Origin: Azospirillum oryzae
Lineage (GTDB): Bacteria > Pseudomonadota > Alphaproteobacteria > Azospirillales > Azospirillaceae
Direction: 5' to 3'
NCBI RefSeq assembly: GCF_900177515.1
Contig: NZ_FXAK01000002.1
Span: 538,001-602,000, forward strand
DNA: 64,000 bases
Within the stretch, counting starts at the first letter, position 1; each line of letters begins with the position of its first letter. Below the pieces are notes generated by a model, which saw only the letters and a list, made by a program, of their open reading frames with translations, was not told the origin of the DNA and made no database searches. Positions 23,883 to 32,043 of this stretch are shown piece by piece. The position numbers were made by a program, and so were the translations under genes.

Positions 23883-23905
23883 CCCTCTCCCGCCCCGGGA
23901 GAGGG
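23883..23905. repeat. Dispersed 23-bp palindromic repeat, copy 2
   Basis: This is identical over 23 bp to 14632-14654: arms CCCTCTCCC and GGGAGAGGG around GCCCC. It lies between the parS-like sites and the solute-binding protein gene. Confidence 0.7.
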
Positions 23906-24010
23906 CTATTGCCTCCAAACCCGAAAGCCTCTGCCGCTCGCTCAGCGTGACCGCCTGCCCTGCCCCGTGGTAAGGATCAGTGACGAGACCATCGACCTTA
24001 CGGAACAGCA

Positions 24011-25564
24011 ATGCCGGCGGTGCAAAGACGACAGTTCCTGCGATTGCTCGGCAGCCTCCTTGGGGTGGCCGGTCTGGCCGGCGCGCTGCCGCGTCCGGCG
24101 ATGGCCGCCGCCCCTGCCCTGCGGATCGGGCTGAAATCCCTGCCCGGCGCGATCAACCCGCTGACCGTCAATGATCTGGTCGCACGTCAGGTCCTCGGCT
24201 CGATGTATGAGAGCCTGACCACGGTCGATCCGGAGGGCCGCATTCTTCCCGGCCTCGCCACCGCCTGGGAAGGGTCGGAGGACGCCCGCCACTGGCGGCT
24301 GACCATCCGCGACAACGTCACCTTCCACACCGGCCGGCCGCTGACCGCCGCCGACGTCAAGCGCAGCTTCGAGGCGGCGCTCGCCGGCGACGGCGCCAAC
24401 TTCGCAGTGCTGGCCCTGTCCAAGGTGCGGGGCTTCCGCGAATTGCGGGCAAAGACCACGACCGAACTGTCGGGCATCACCGTCATCGACGACCGGACGC
24501 TGGAGGTGGTCTGCGACGAACCCTGCGCCGTCTTCCCCTTCGCCCGGCTGAACATCGTCGATGTGGATGCGGCGGAAAAGGCCGGCCCCGACTGGTTCCG
24601 CACCATGTCGGCCGGAACCGGCCCCTACCGGCTGGTGCGGTCGAACGACGGCATCCGCATGGATGTGGAGGCCATTCCCGGCTGGCGCGGCGGTGCGGTG
24701 CCGTTCGAGCGGGTGTCCTTCCTCGCCACCGGCATCGGCAACGACGGCATCACCCTGTTCAACGACAGCCAGATCGACTTCACCTTCGTCGACACCGACG
24801 CGCTGCGCGGGGTGATGGACGATCCCGGCTTCAAACGCTGGCTGTCCAATGTGCCGCGCATGCAGATGCGGGTGGTCGCGCTCGATCCCCGGCGGGTGAA
24901 GGCCTTCGCCGATCTGCGGGTGCGCCGGGCGATGTCGCTGCTGATCGACCGCGCGGCGATGGCGGAACGCTTCTTCCGCGGGGTGGCGACCGTTCACAAC
25001 GGCATCGTTCCCCCGGCGCTGCTGTCGAACGAGAAGCTCCAGCCGCTGGCCTACGATCCGATGCTGGCGAAGCAACTGCTGGAGGAGGCGGGCTATCCGG
25101 AAGGCCGCGGCATGGATCCCTTCCAGGTCGCGGTCATTCCGGAATACCGGCGGGAGTTCGTCTATTACGTCTCGCAATGGAACAATGCGGGCATTCCGGC
25201 GAAGCTGGTGATCTCTCCGCGGCAGGAGTTCATCTCGCGATCCCGCCGGCGCGACTATGATTCCTTCCTGTTCGGCTGGACCGCCACCTATCCCGATCCG
25301 ATGAATTTCCTCGACGAGCTGTTCAGCAGCCGCAGCCGCTTCAACCCGGTCGGCTGGTCGAATGCGCAGTTCGACGCCCTGATCGAGCAGGCGATGGCCA
25401 TCCCCGATTCCGGCCGTCGTGCCGAGGTCTACAAGGACGCCGAATGTCTGGTGATGAACGACCTGCCCGTGATTCCGCTGGTCGTGCCGGACTATGTCGC
25501 ACTGCGCGGCAATGTGCTGAGCGAGAATTTCATCACCCCGTTCGGCGGCCTGAACTTCGGCTGA
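24011..25564 (+). CDS. Tat-exported ABC transporter substrate-binding protein, family 5 (peptide/nickel type)
   Basis: This 517-aa protein has a twin-arginine signal (RRQFLRLLGSLLGVAGLAG, cut near AMAAAP), so it is exported folded. The mature part is a family 5 solute-binding protein: LVARQVLGSMYESLTTVD near the N-terminus, ATAWEGSEDARHWRLTIRDN, FHTGRPLTAADVKRSFEAAL, and a C-terminal domain with FGWTATYPDPMNFLDELFSS. Such proteins feed oligopeptides, opines or metals to ABC importers. No permease or ATPase gene is adjacent, so it is an orphan or serves a distant transporter. It ends at a bidirectional terminator. Confidence 0.9.
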   Translation: MPAVQRRQFLRLLGSLLGVAGLAGALPRPAMAAAPALRIGLKSLPGAINPLTVNDLVARQVLGSMYESLTTVDPEGRILPGLATAWEGSEDARHWRLTIRDNVTFHTGRPLTAADVKRSFEAALAGDGANFAVLALSKVRGFRELRAKTTTELSGITVIDDRTLEVVCDEPCAVFPFARLNIVDVDAAEKAGPDWFRTMSAGTGPYRLVRSNDGIRMDVEAIPGWRGGAVPFERVSFLATGIGNDGITLFNDSQIDFTFVDTDALRGVMDDPGFKRWLSNVPRMQMRVVALDPRRVKAFADLRVRRAMSLLIDRAAMAERFFRGVATVHNGIVPPALLSNEKLQPLAYDPMLAKQLLEEAGYPEGRGMDPFQVAVIPEYRREFVYYVSQWNNAGIPAKLVISPRQEFISRSRRRDYDSFLFGWTATYPDPMNFLDELFSSRSRFNPVGWSNAQFDALIEQAMAIPDSGRRAEVYKDAECLVMNDLPVIPLVVPDYVALRGNVLSENFITPFGGLNFG

Positions 25565-25597
25565 GCCGGCGCGGGGGCAGGGCAGGGTGACCGCATG

Positions 25598-25634
25598 AAA
25601 AAAGCCCCTGTCCGCTGCCGGACAGGGGCTTTTT
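25598..25634. terminator. Bidirectional intrinsic terminator
   Basis: An A6 run, GCCCCTGTCCG, a 4-nt loop, CGGACAGGGGC and a T5 run form an 11-bp perfect stem. It sits between the solute-binding protein gene and the convergent repeat-protein gene and can serve both. Confidence 0.93.
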
Positions 25635-25652
25635 GCCGAAGCCTCTGACGGG

Positions 25653-26429
25653 TCAGACGGCGCCCTGCGACCGCGCTTCGCGCAGACAGTCGGCCGGCTT
25701 GGCCTCACGGAGACAGTCAGCCTTCGCGGCCTCACGGAGGCAATCGGCAGTCTTCGCTTCGCGCAGGCAATCGGCCTTCGCGGCCTCACGGAGGCAGTCG
25801 GCAGTCTTCGCTTCGCGCAGGCAATCGGCCTTCGCGGCCTCACGGAGGCAGTCGGCGGTCTTCGCCTCACGCAGGCAATCGGCCTTCACGGCCTCACGGA
25901 GGCAGTCGGCCGGCTTGGCTTCACGCAGGCAATCGGCTTGCGCGGCTTCGCGCAGACAATCCGCGGCCTTCGCTTCGCGCAGGCAATCGGCCTTCGCGGC
26001 CTCACGCAGGCAGTCGGCAGTCTTCGCTTCCCGCAGGCAGTCCGCCTTTGCGGCCTCGCGCAGGCAATCGGCCCCGGCGAACAGGCGGGCGCTGTCGGTG
26101 CGGGCGGCGGCCATGCGCTCGGCCGGAACGGCGACGCCGTTGTGATGCAGGTATTCGCCATAGACCGCCTCGCAGAAGCGGAAATAGGCGCGGGTGTCGG
26201 CGACGATGAACTCGTGCCACAGATCGTCGCAGGCGGCGGATTGCGGGACGATGTCGCGATCCGGATGCTCGGCGCAGGCCAGCAGGAAGTCCTTCAGCTG
26301 GGCCAGGGCGATCCCGGACGTGCTGCGGGTCATGCCTGCGGCGACGGCGCGTTCGACCACATAGCCGAAGTCGAAGCCGGCGATGATGTCACGGGCACGG
26401 GTGGTGTCGGTCGGGGTGGCGCCGCGCAT
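25653..26429 (-). CDS. Protein with fifteen tandem 9-residue Cys-containing repeats
   Basis: This 258-aa protein has two parts. Residues 1-119 form a globular-looking domain (IIAGFDFGYVVERAVAAG, ALAQLKDFLLACAEHPDRD, CDDLWHEFIVADTRAYFRF), similar to small proteins related to the glycine-rich-domain-protein family. Residues 120-254 are fifteen copies of ADCLREA followed by two variable residues, alternating AAK-type and AKT/AKP-type units to give an 18-residue super-repeat, then QGAV. Frame-open starts exist at 26513 (GTG) and 26483, but ATG 26429 has GGAGG eight bases upstream and is chosen. Every repeat carries one Cys, one Asp, Arg and Glu at fixed positions. The repeats look helical. Function is unknown. 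Confidence 0.8.
   Translation of the reverse strand: MRGATPTDTTRARDIIAGFDFGYVVERAVAAGMTRSTSGIALAQLKDFLLACAEHPDRDIVPQSAACDDLWHEFIVADTRAYFRFCEAVYGEYLHHNGVAVPAERMAAARTDSARLFAGADCLREAAKADCLREAKTADCLREAAKADCLREAKAADCLREAAQADCLREAKPADCLREAVKADCLREAKTADCLREAAKADCLREAKTADCLREAAKADCLREAKTADCLREAAKADCLREAKPADCLREARSQGAV
25668..26072 (-). repeat. Fifteen tandem 27-bp coding repeats
   Basis: The array is 405 bp, fifteen exact-length 27-bp units encoding A-D-C-L-R-E-A-x-x. Neighbouring units alternate in the last two codons, giving a 54-bp higher-order period. Units differ mainly by synonymous changes (for example TCACGG versus TCGCGC in the plus reading), which suggests expansion by duplication with some later drift. 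There are no spacers, so this is not a CRISPR array. Confidence 0.95.
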
Positions 26430-26576
26430 GAAATCCTCCGAGGTTGCTTTTTCGCCCTTGGACGGGGTTGCAGGAATGTCCATGGGCACCGCCCGATTGT
26501 TGTGCCACAGCACAGCCGGATATGTGAGATAATTTTGGTACTAAATATCCGCTGCCCGGAGGATGTCCGCAATTGG

Positions 26577-28514
26577 TCAGGTCTTATGCGGAGAGGCGGT
26601 GTCGAGCGGAAGCGCTGCCGCCGGCCGTCCGGCCGTCATCTGCTCCACCAGAACCGACAGCCGGTCCGGCATGATCGGCTTGGCGGCCACGGTGACGCCC
26701 ATCGCCGCCGCGCGCGCCGTCACCGCGCCGTCCAACCGGCCGGAGATCAGCACCGCCGGGATGCGCAGCCCCAGCCGCCGCCAAACCGTCTCGATGAAGT
26801 CCAGGCCGTTCTCGCTGGCCGACAGGTGGTAATCGGCGATCACCGCGTCGGGGCGGACGGTGCCGTCCTCCACCGCGCGCAGCCCTTGCGCAACCGTGGA
26901 GGCGCCGACGACGCGGTGTCCCGCCGTGGTGAGGAACATCGAAATGGCCGACAGCACGAACTGGTCGTCGTCGATCACCAGGATCGCGATCTCGCCGTCC
27001 TTCGCCGGCGCATCGGCCAGCGTCGCGACCGCCGCACGCTCGGCAGGAGCGGGGGCAGGGGCAGGAGCGGGGGCAGGAAATGGGGCAGCCGCAAGGGGTG
27101 CCGGCTCGTCCACCGCCCCTCCGGCAAGCTCCACCGGCGCCAGCGGCACGGTGACCGAGAAGACCGACCCCTTGCCCGGCGTGGAGCGCACCTTGACCGG
27201 ATGGTCCAGCACCGTGGCCAGCCGCTGGACGATCGACAGGCCGAGCCCGATGCCGTTGTCGCGGTTGCGTTCCGGGTTGCCGATCTGGTGGAACTCCTCC
27301 CAGATGGCATCCAGCCGGTCCTCGGGGATGCCGATGCCGGTGTCCCGCACCTCGACGATCAGGCTGCCGCCCGATTCCAGGCAGGCGACCTGAACCTGAC
27401 CGGAATTCGTGTAGCGGATCGCGTTGTCGATCAGGTTGCCCAGCAGCCGCAGCAACAGCACCCGGTCGGTCAGCACCGCCGCGCGATGCTGCGGCACGGC
27501 GAAGACCAGCCCCTTGCCGCGGGCGACCGGGCCATACTGCGAATCCAGCGCCTCGAACAGGTCGGCGACCTCATGCACCGCCTTGTTGGCGGTGACGCCG
27601 CCGGCATCCAGCCGCGACACCTCCAGCAGTTCGTCCAGCAGCTGCTTCAGCGTCATCACCACCTGTTCGATCTTGCGCGCGGAGTCCGCCACCTTCGGAT
27701 TGGGGGCGGTGGCGCGCAGCATGGCGGTCAGCATCAGCAGCGATTGGGCCGGCTGGCGCAGGTCGTGGCTGGCGGCGGCCATGAACTTGGCCTTCGACGC
27801 CACCGCCTGCTCCGCCCGCTCCTTGGCGGCGCGCAGGTCGATGGCGTTCTGGCGGAAGGTGCCGAGCGCTTTCGCCATCCGTCCGATCTCGTCGTCGCGG
27901 TGGCGCACCGGCACGGTCACCGTCACGTCGCCGGCCGCCAGATCGTCCATGGCGCGGGTCATGCCGGCGATGGGCAGCGTCACGCCGCGCGTCGCCCAGA
28001 TCACGCCCAGCACCACCAGCAGAAGCGCCGCGATGCCGATCCCGCCCAGCACCAGCACATGGTGGCGGATGGCGTCGTCGGTCGGCCCGGTGTCCAGCCT
28101 GACCAGCAGGGTGCCGATGCTGCGGGCGGCGCCGCTGCGGTCCTGGTGGGTCAGCGGCACCGCCGCCACCGTGGCGGTATCCTCCGCGCCGATGCTGGTG
28201 CCCGGCTTGCGGTAGACGGCGAAGCGTTCGCCGTGCGTGCCCATGATCACCGCTTCGGCGAAGCTGTCGATCGAGCGCAGCGGGCTCAGCGCCGTCGCCG
28301 CCTCTTCGGGGTCGAGGTCCCACAGCGCGTTCGTCACGTCGTCCAGCACGATGCGGGTCGCCATCTCCGCCCGGATGGCCAGCTCGGCCCGGGTGTTCCG
28401 CACATCGGCCTGGATCAGCACGATCATCGGCACGGCGACCAGCACCGACACCAGCAACACCGCCGATGCCGTCGTTCGGGCGACCAGGCTCCGTGAGAAG
28501 ATCTTCAAGAACAT
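26577..28514 (-). CDS. Membrane-bound hybrid sensor histidine kinase with HAMP and receiver
   Basis: This 645-aa protein has a transmembrane helix at about 13-35, a periplasmic sensor region at about 36-150, and a second helix at about 153-175. A HAMP domain follows (DLAAGDVTVTVPVRHRDDEIG), then a kinase with His250 in ASHDLRQPAQSLL, an ATPase domain (GNLIDNAIRYTNSG, DTGIGIPED, GIGLGLSIVQRL), a Pro/Ala-rich linker, and a receiver with VIDDDQF, VIADYHLS and AAKPIMP. The start at 28514 gives a short basic N-terminus before the first helix. It is divergent from another hybrid kinase with about 220 bp between them. Its HDLRQP H-box matches the kinase at 2439-4922. Confidence 0.92.
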   Translation of the reverse strand: MFLKIFSRSLVARTTASAVLLVSVLVAVPMIVLIQADVRNTRAELAIRAEMATRIVLDDVTNALWDLDPEEAATALSPLRSIDSFAEAVIMGTHGERFAVYRKPGTSIGAEDTATVAAVPLTHQDRSGAARSIGTLLVRLDTGPTDDAIRHHVLVLGGIGIAALLLVVLGVIWATRGVTLPIAGMTRAMDDLAAGDVTVTVPVRHRDDEIGRMAKALGTFRQNAIDLRAAKERAEQAVASKAKFMAAASHDLRQPAQSLLMLTAMLRATAPNPKVADSARKIEQVVMTLKQLLDELLEVSRLDAGGVTANKAVHEVADLFEALDSQYGPVARGKGLVFAVPQHRAAVLTDRVLLLRLLGNLIDNAIRYTNSGQVQVACLESGGSLIVEVRDTGIGIPEDRLDAIWEEFHQIGNPERNRDNGIGLGLSIVQRLATVLDHPVKVRSTPGKGSVFSVTVPLAPVELAGGAVDEPAPLAAAPFPAPAPAPAPAPAERAAVATLADAPAKDGEIAILVIDDDQFVLSAISMFLTTAGHRVVGASTVAQGLRAVEDGTVRPDAVIADYHLSASENGLDFIETVWRRLGLRIPAVLISGRLDGAVTARAAAMGVTVAAKPIMPDRLSVLVEQMTAGRPAAALPLDTASPHKT

Positions 28515-28735
28515 GCCGAAGCCACCGAGAACAAGACGACCACGAACAACTCGCCGCGCCATCCTAGCCGAACCGCCGGGCAAACACGACAGCCACGTAA
28601 CGCCGCCGGTCAAGCCGCCATCATCGGTAGTAGTAGGAAAAAAGGCGGTATGACTGTTTCGAATCGTTTCTTCTTCTTGTTCGATTGCCTGTGTAGAAAT
28701 TCGCGTCGAGCCGGGGGAGCGGGGAGGGCGGAGGA
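28515..28735. other. Divergent intergenic region between two hybrid kinases
   Basis: No gene is seen. The half nearest the plus-strand kinase is AT-rich (around 28630-28690) and probably contains both promoters. I see no convincing repeat. Confidence 0.5.
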
Positions 28736-31700
28736 ATGGGAACAGGCATCGTCATCGCCCTGACGCACGGCATCGGCCTGCTGGCGCTGGTCCTGCTGGC
28801 CTACCGCCATGTGCTGCGGCGCTTCGGAGCCCGCCGCCGGCCCTTCGCGCTGCTCTCCGGCCTGCTGTTCGGGGCCGCCGCCGCCATCTCCATGCTGGAC
28901 GCCTACCCGGTGGCGGGCGGGGTGCTGATCGACCTGCGCAACGCGATGATCGGGCTGGCCGGGCTGTTCGGCGGCCTGCCGGCGGCGCTGCTGTCGGCCG
29001 CCATCGCCGGCGCGGTGCGGCTGTGGCTGGGCGGTGTCGGCCTGCCGACCGGCCTCGCCGGCATCCTGCTGACCGCCCTGGTCGCGCCGCTGCTGGCAAA
29101 GCCGATGGAGCGCCGCGCCGCCGCACAAGACCGCAACGGCAAGGGGAGCGGCAAAGGCGCCTTCGGCTTCGGCCTGCTGTCGCTGTTCGGCTTGGCGATC
29201 ACGCCGCTGACCCTGCTGGCCTTCCTGCTGCTGCCCGACCTCGACCTCGCCCTGCGGGTGATGGAGGAGGCGGCGCTGCCGCTGATCGCCTTCACCACGC
29301 TGGGCATCGGCCTGCTCGGCACCATGCTGGCGCGGGAGCACCGCCGCATCACCGACGAAGCCGCGCTGGACGAGAGCGCCGCCCTGTTCCGCGCCGTCTT
29401 CGACAGCTCCGCCGACTGCCTCGCCGTCCTGCGCGTCACCGCCGACGGCGGCTTCACCCTGCACTGCGCCAACGCCGCCGCCCTGCGCCTGATGGGCGAC
29501 CGCGCCCAGCAGGCGGAGGGCCAGCCGCTCGACCGCCTGCTGCCGCCGGACCTCGCCGCCAAGGCGATGGCCGACCTGCAATCCTGCATCGACGCCGGCG
29601 CCCCCACCCGCTTCGAGGAGCAGCACACCCACAACGGCGTCACCCGCTGGTGGGAGGTGTCGCAGGTGCCGATCCGCGACGACAGCGGCGCCATCGTCAT
29701 GCTGTCGGTCGGCGCCCGCGACATCACCCGCCGGCACGAGGCCGAACGCGCGATCCGCGCCAGCGAGGCGCGCTATCGCCTTCTCGCCCGCAGCGTCACC
29801 GACATCATCGGCCGCATCGGCCTGGACGGCGTGCGCCGCTTCTGTTCGGAGGCGACGCGCGACAGCCTGGGCAGCCCGCCGGCCGAGCTGATCGGCCGCC
29901 CGCTGGTCGAGCGCGTCCACCCCGACGACCGCGACGCCCTTGCCGCCGGCCTTGCCCGCCTGACCCCCGACCGCCCGACCCTGAAGACCACCTATCGCCT
30001 GCGCCATGCCGACGGCCGCTGGATCTGGATCGAAGCGGCGGTGCGGCTGGTCACCGACGACTGGGGCGCCCCGCAGGATTACGTCAGCGTCGAGCGCGAC
30101 GTCACCGCCCGCAAGATCATGGAGGCGGAGCTGCAGGACGCCCGCCACGCCGCCGAATCGGCCAGCCGCAGCAAGACCGAGTTCCTGGCGAGCCTGAGCC
30201 ACGAGCTGCGCACGCCGATGAACGCCGTGATCGGCTTCGCCGACCTGATCGCGCGGGAGTCGGAGGGGCCGGTCGGCACCGCCCATTACCGCGACTTCGC
30301 CGTCAACATCCGCGACAGCGGCCAGCATCTGCTGGAGCTGATCAACGAGATCCTCGACAATGTCCGCGCCGAATCCGGCCAGCTGACCCTCGACGACGAC
30401 CCGGTCGACCTCGACGCCGCCGCCACCTTCGCCATCCGCCTGCTGACCCCGCGCGCCGCCCGCGCCGGCATCGCCCTCTCGGCAAGTGTGGAGCCCGCCG
30501 CCCGCCACATGCGCGGCGACGAGCGGCGCATCCGCCAGATCCTGCTGAACCTGCTGTCGAACGCGGTGAAATACACCCCCTCCGGCGGCACGGTGTCGCT
30601 GACCGCCGCACCCGCCCCGGACGGCGGCCTGCTGCTGGAGGTGCGCGACAACGGCGTCGGCATCCCCGAACAGGATCTGGGCCGCGTCCTGCAGGCCTAT
30701 ACCCGCGTCGACAGCCCGGAGAACCGCCAGACCGAGGGCGCCGGCCTCGGCCTGCCGCTGACCCGCCGTCTGGTGGAACTGCATGGCGGCACGCTGACCC
30801 TGGCCAGCCGGGTGGGGCAGGGCACCACCGTCACCATCCATTTCCCGCCCGACCGCGCGGCCCCCGAGGGCGCCCCCCCGCCCGCCGGCACCCATCTGCC
30901 CGCCGCGCAGCGCCCCGCCCCCCGGCCCACCCTGTCGATCCTGATGGTGGAGGACGACCACAACATCCGGGAGCATGGCTGCGCCCTGCTGCGCAGCTGG
31001 GGCCACCGGGTGACCGCCGCGTCGGGGGCCGGCGAGGCCCTGCTGGTGCTGCGCGGTCCGGAGCCGCTGGACCTGCTGTTCAGCGACATCGTGATGCCGC
31101 CGGGCATGAACGGGGCGGAGCTGGCGCGCGAGGCGCGTCGCCTGCGCCCCGACCTGCCGGTCCTGCTGGCCTCCGGCTTCGCCGCCCATGCGGTGGTGGC
31201 CGACGACGTGGCGATGGGCGGCTACGACCTGATCGCCAAGCCCTATGACGCGGTGGAGCTGCGCGAGCGCCTGGACCGCCTGCGCCCGCCACCCCCGCCC
31301 GCCACCCTCCCGTCCTCCGCCCCGGCCCCGGTGCCGCCCCCGGAGTTGCCGGCGGAGCCGCCCGCCGGGTCGGCCCCCCGCTCGGCCCCCCAGTCGGCAG
31401 CCGAGCCGCCCCCGCCCCCCGTCGCCGCACTGCCTCCCCCGCCGCCCGCCGAGCCCGCCCCGCCCGCGTCGTCACCCGCGCTCCCGGCGACCCCGGCGAC
31501 GGAGTCCCTGCGCATCCTGGTGGTGGAGGATGTGGAGATGAACCGCCTTCTGGCCGTCACCCTGCTGAAGCAGGCCGGCCACAGCGTCGCGGCGGTGGCG
31601 GACGGCGCCCAGGCGGTGGAGGCGGTTGGCCGCGAGCGGTTCGACGCCATCCTGATGGACATCAACATGCCGGTGATGGACGGCCTGGAGGCGACGCGCG

Positions 31701-31897
31701 CCATCCGCGCCATGCCCGGCCCGGAATCCCGCGTCGCCATCGTGGCGTTGACCGCCAACACCTTCCCGGACGACATCGCCCAATGCTACGAGGCCGGCAT
31801 GGACTGCCATGTGCCGAAGCCGATCGACCGCGTGCAACTGCTGACCGAAGTCACCCGCTGCGTCGCGTCGCGGAGGGCGGTGGAGGCGATGGGGTAG
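28736..31897 (+). CDS. Membrane hybrid histidine kinase: 5TM sensor, two PAS, kinase, two receivers
   Basis: This 1,053-aa protein begins with about 200 hydrophobic residues in five or more helices, including NAMIGLAGLFGGLPAALLSA, resembling the LytS-type 5TM receptor. PAS domains follow at about 215-340 and 345-465 (the second ends YVSVERDVTARK). His489 lies in FLASLSHELRTPMNAVIGFA, and the ATPase domain has LLNLLSNAVKYTPSGG, DNGVGIPEQD and GAGLGLPLTRRL. Receiver 1 (about 730-850: LMVEDDHNIRE, LLFSDIVMPPG, IAKPYDAVE) is joined by a roughly 65-residue Pro/Ala linker to receiver 2 (about 925-1045: LVVEDVEMNR, ILMDINMPVMDG, VPKPID). GGAGG precedes the start. The AT-rich island follows its stop. 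Confidence 0.93.
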   Translation: MGTGIVIALTHGIGLLALVLLAYRHVLRRFGARRRPFALLSGLLFGAAAAISMLDAYPVAGGVLIDLRNAMIGLAGLFGGLPAALLSAAIAGAVRLWLGGVGLPTGLAGILLTALVAPLLAKPMERRAAAQDRNGKGSGKGAFGFGLLSLFGLAITPLTLLAFLLLPDLDLALRVMEEAALPLIAFTTLGIGLLGTMLAREHRRITDEAALDESAALFRAVFDSSADCLAVLRVTADGGFTLHCANAAALRLMGDRAQQAEGQPLDRLLPPDLAAKAMADLQSCIDAGAPTRFEEQHTHNGVTRWWEVSQVPIRDDSGAIVMLSVGARDITRRHEAERAIRASEARYRLLARSVTDIIGRIGLDGVRRFCSEATRDSLGSPPAELIGRPLVERVHPDDRDALAAGLARLTPDRPTLKTTYRLRHADGRWIWIEAAVRLVTDDWGAPQDYVSVERDVTARKIMEAELQDARHAAESASRSKTEFLASLSHELRTPMNAVIGFADLIARESEGPVGTAHYRDFAVNIRDSGQHLLELINEILDNVRAESGQLTLDDDPVDLDAAATFAIRLLTPRAARAGIALSASVEPAARHMRGDERRIRQILLNLLSNAVKYTPSGGTVSLTAAPAPDGGLLLEVRDNGVGIPEQDLGRVLQAYTRVDSPENRQTEGAGLGLPLTRRLVELHGGTLTLASRVGQGTTVTIHFPPDRAAPEGAPPPAGTHLPAAQRPAPRPTLSILMVEDDHNIREHGCALLRSWGHRVTAASGAGEALLVLRGPEPLDLLFSDIVMPPGMNGAELAREARRLRPDLPVLLASGFAAHAVVADDVAMGGYDLIAKPYDAVELRERLDRLRPPPPPATLPSSAPAPVPPPELPAEPPAGSAPRSAPQSAAEPPPPPVAALPPPPPAEPAPPASSPALPATPATESLRILVVEDVEMNRLLAVTLLKQAGHSVAAVADGAQAVEAVGRERFDAILMDINMPVMDGLEATRAIRAMPGPESRVAIVALTANTFPDDIAQCYEAGMDCHVPKPIDRVQLLTEVTRCVASRRAVEAMG

Positions 31898-31942
31898 GGG
31901 GCGGTGACGTCTGCTCGGGGTCGGAAGCTGCAACTCACCTCG

Positions 31943-32008
31943 CTGACATAAGGCCGTTGGGAATCTGTCAATGTCAGATTAATCGCAGCAATGTGTTGAC
32001 AATGTCAG
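31943..32008. promoter_or_regulatory. Three ATGTCAG half-sites and a TTGACA box before the island operon
   Basis: CTGACAT at 31943-31949 is the inverse of ATGTCAG at 31971-31977 and 32002-32008. The last two sit in near-identical contexts (CTGTCAATGTCAG and TTGACAATGTCAG) 31 bp apart, about three helical turns. TTGACA at 31996-32001 directly abuts the last half-site and could be a -35 box, though no good -10 is seen. The arrangement suggests autorepression, plausibly by the XRE domain protein of the operon. Confidence 0.55.
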
Positions 32009-32043
32009 GATCTTTCCCCATCCTTCTGTCATGGGAGGTTGCC

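Noticed and set aside
25668-26072. CRISPR array
   Set aside because: The 27-bp units are contiguous without unique spacers and lie in frame inside a gene.
25633-26145. Plus-strand frame with repeated RRQSA segments
   Set aside because: It is the antisense reading of the 27-bp repeat array. The minus frame has the good ribosome site and a globular N-terminal domain.
28610-31189. 859-codon minus-strand frame opposite the 5TM hybrid kinase
   Set aside because: It is a Gly/Gln/Ala-rich shadow with no family motif.
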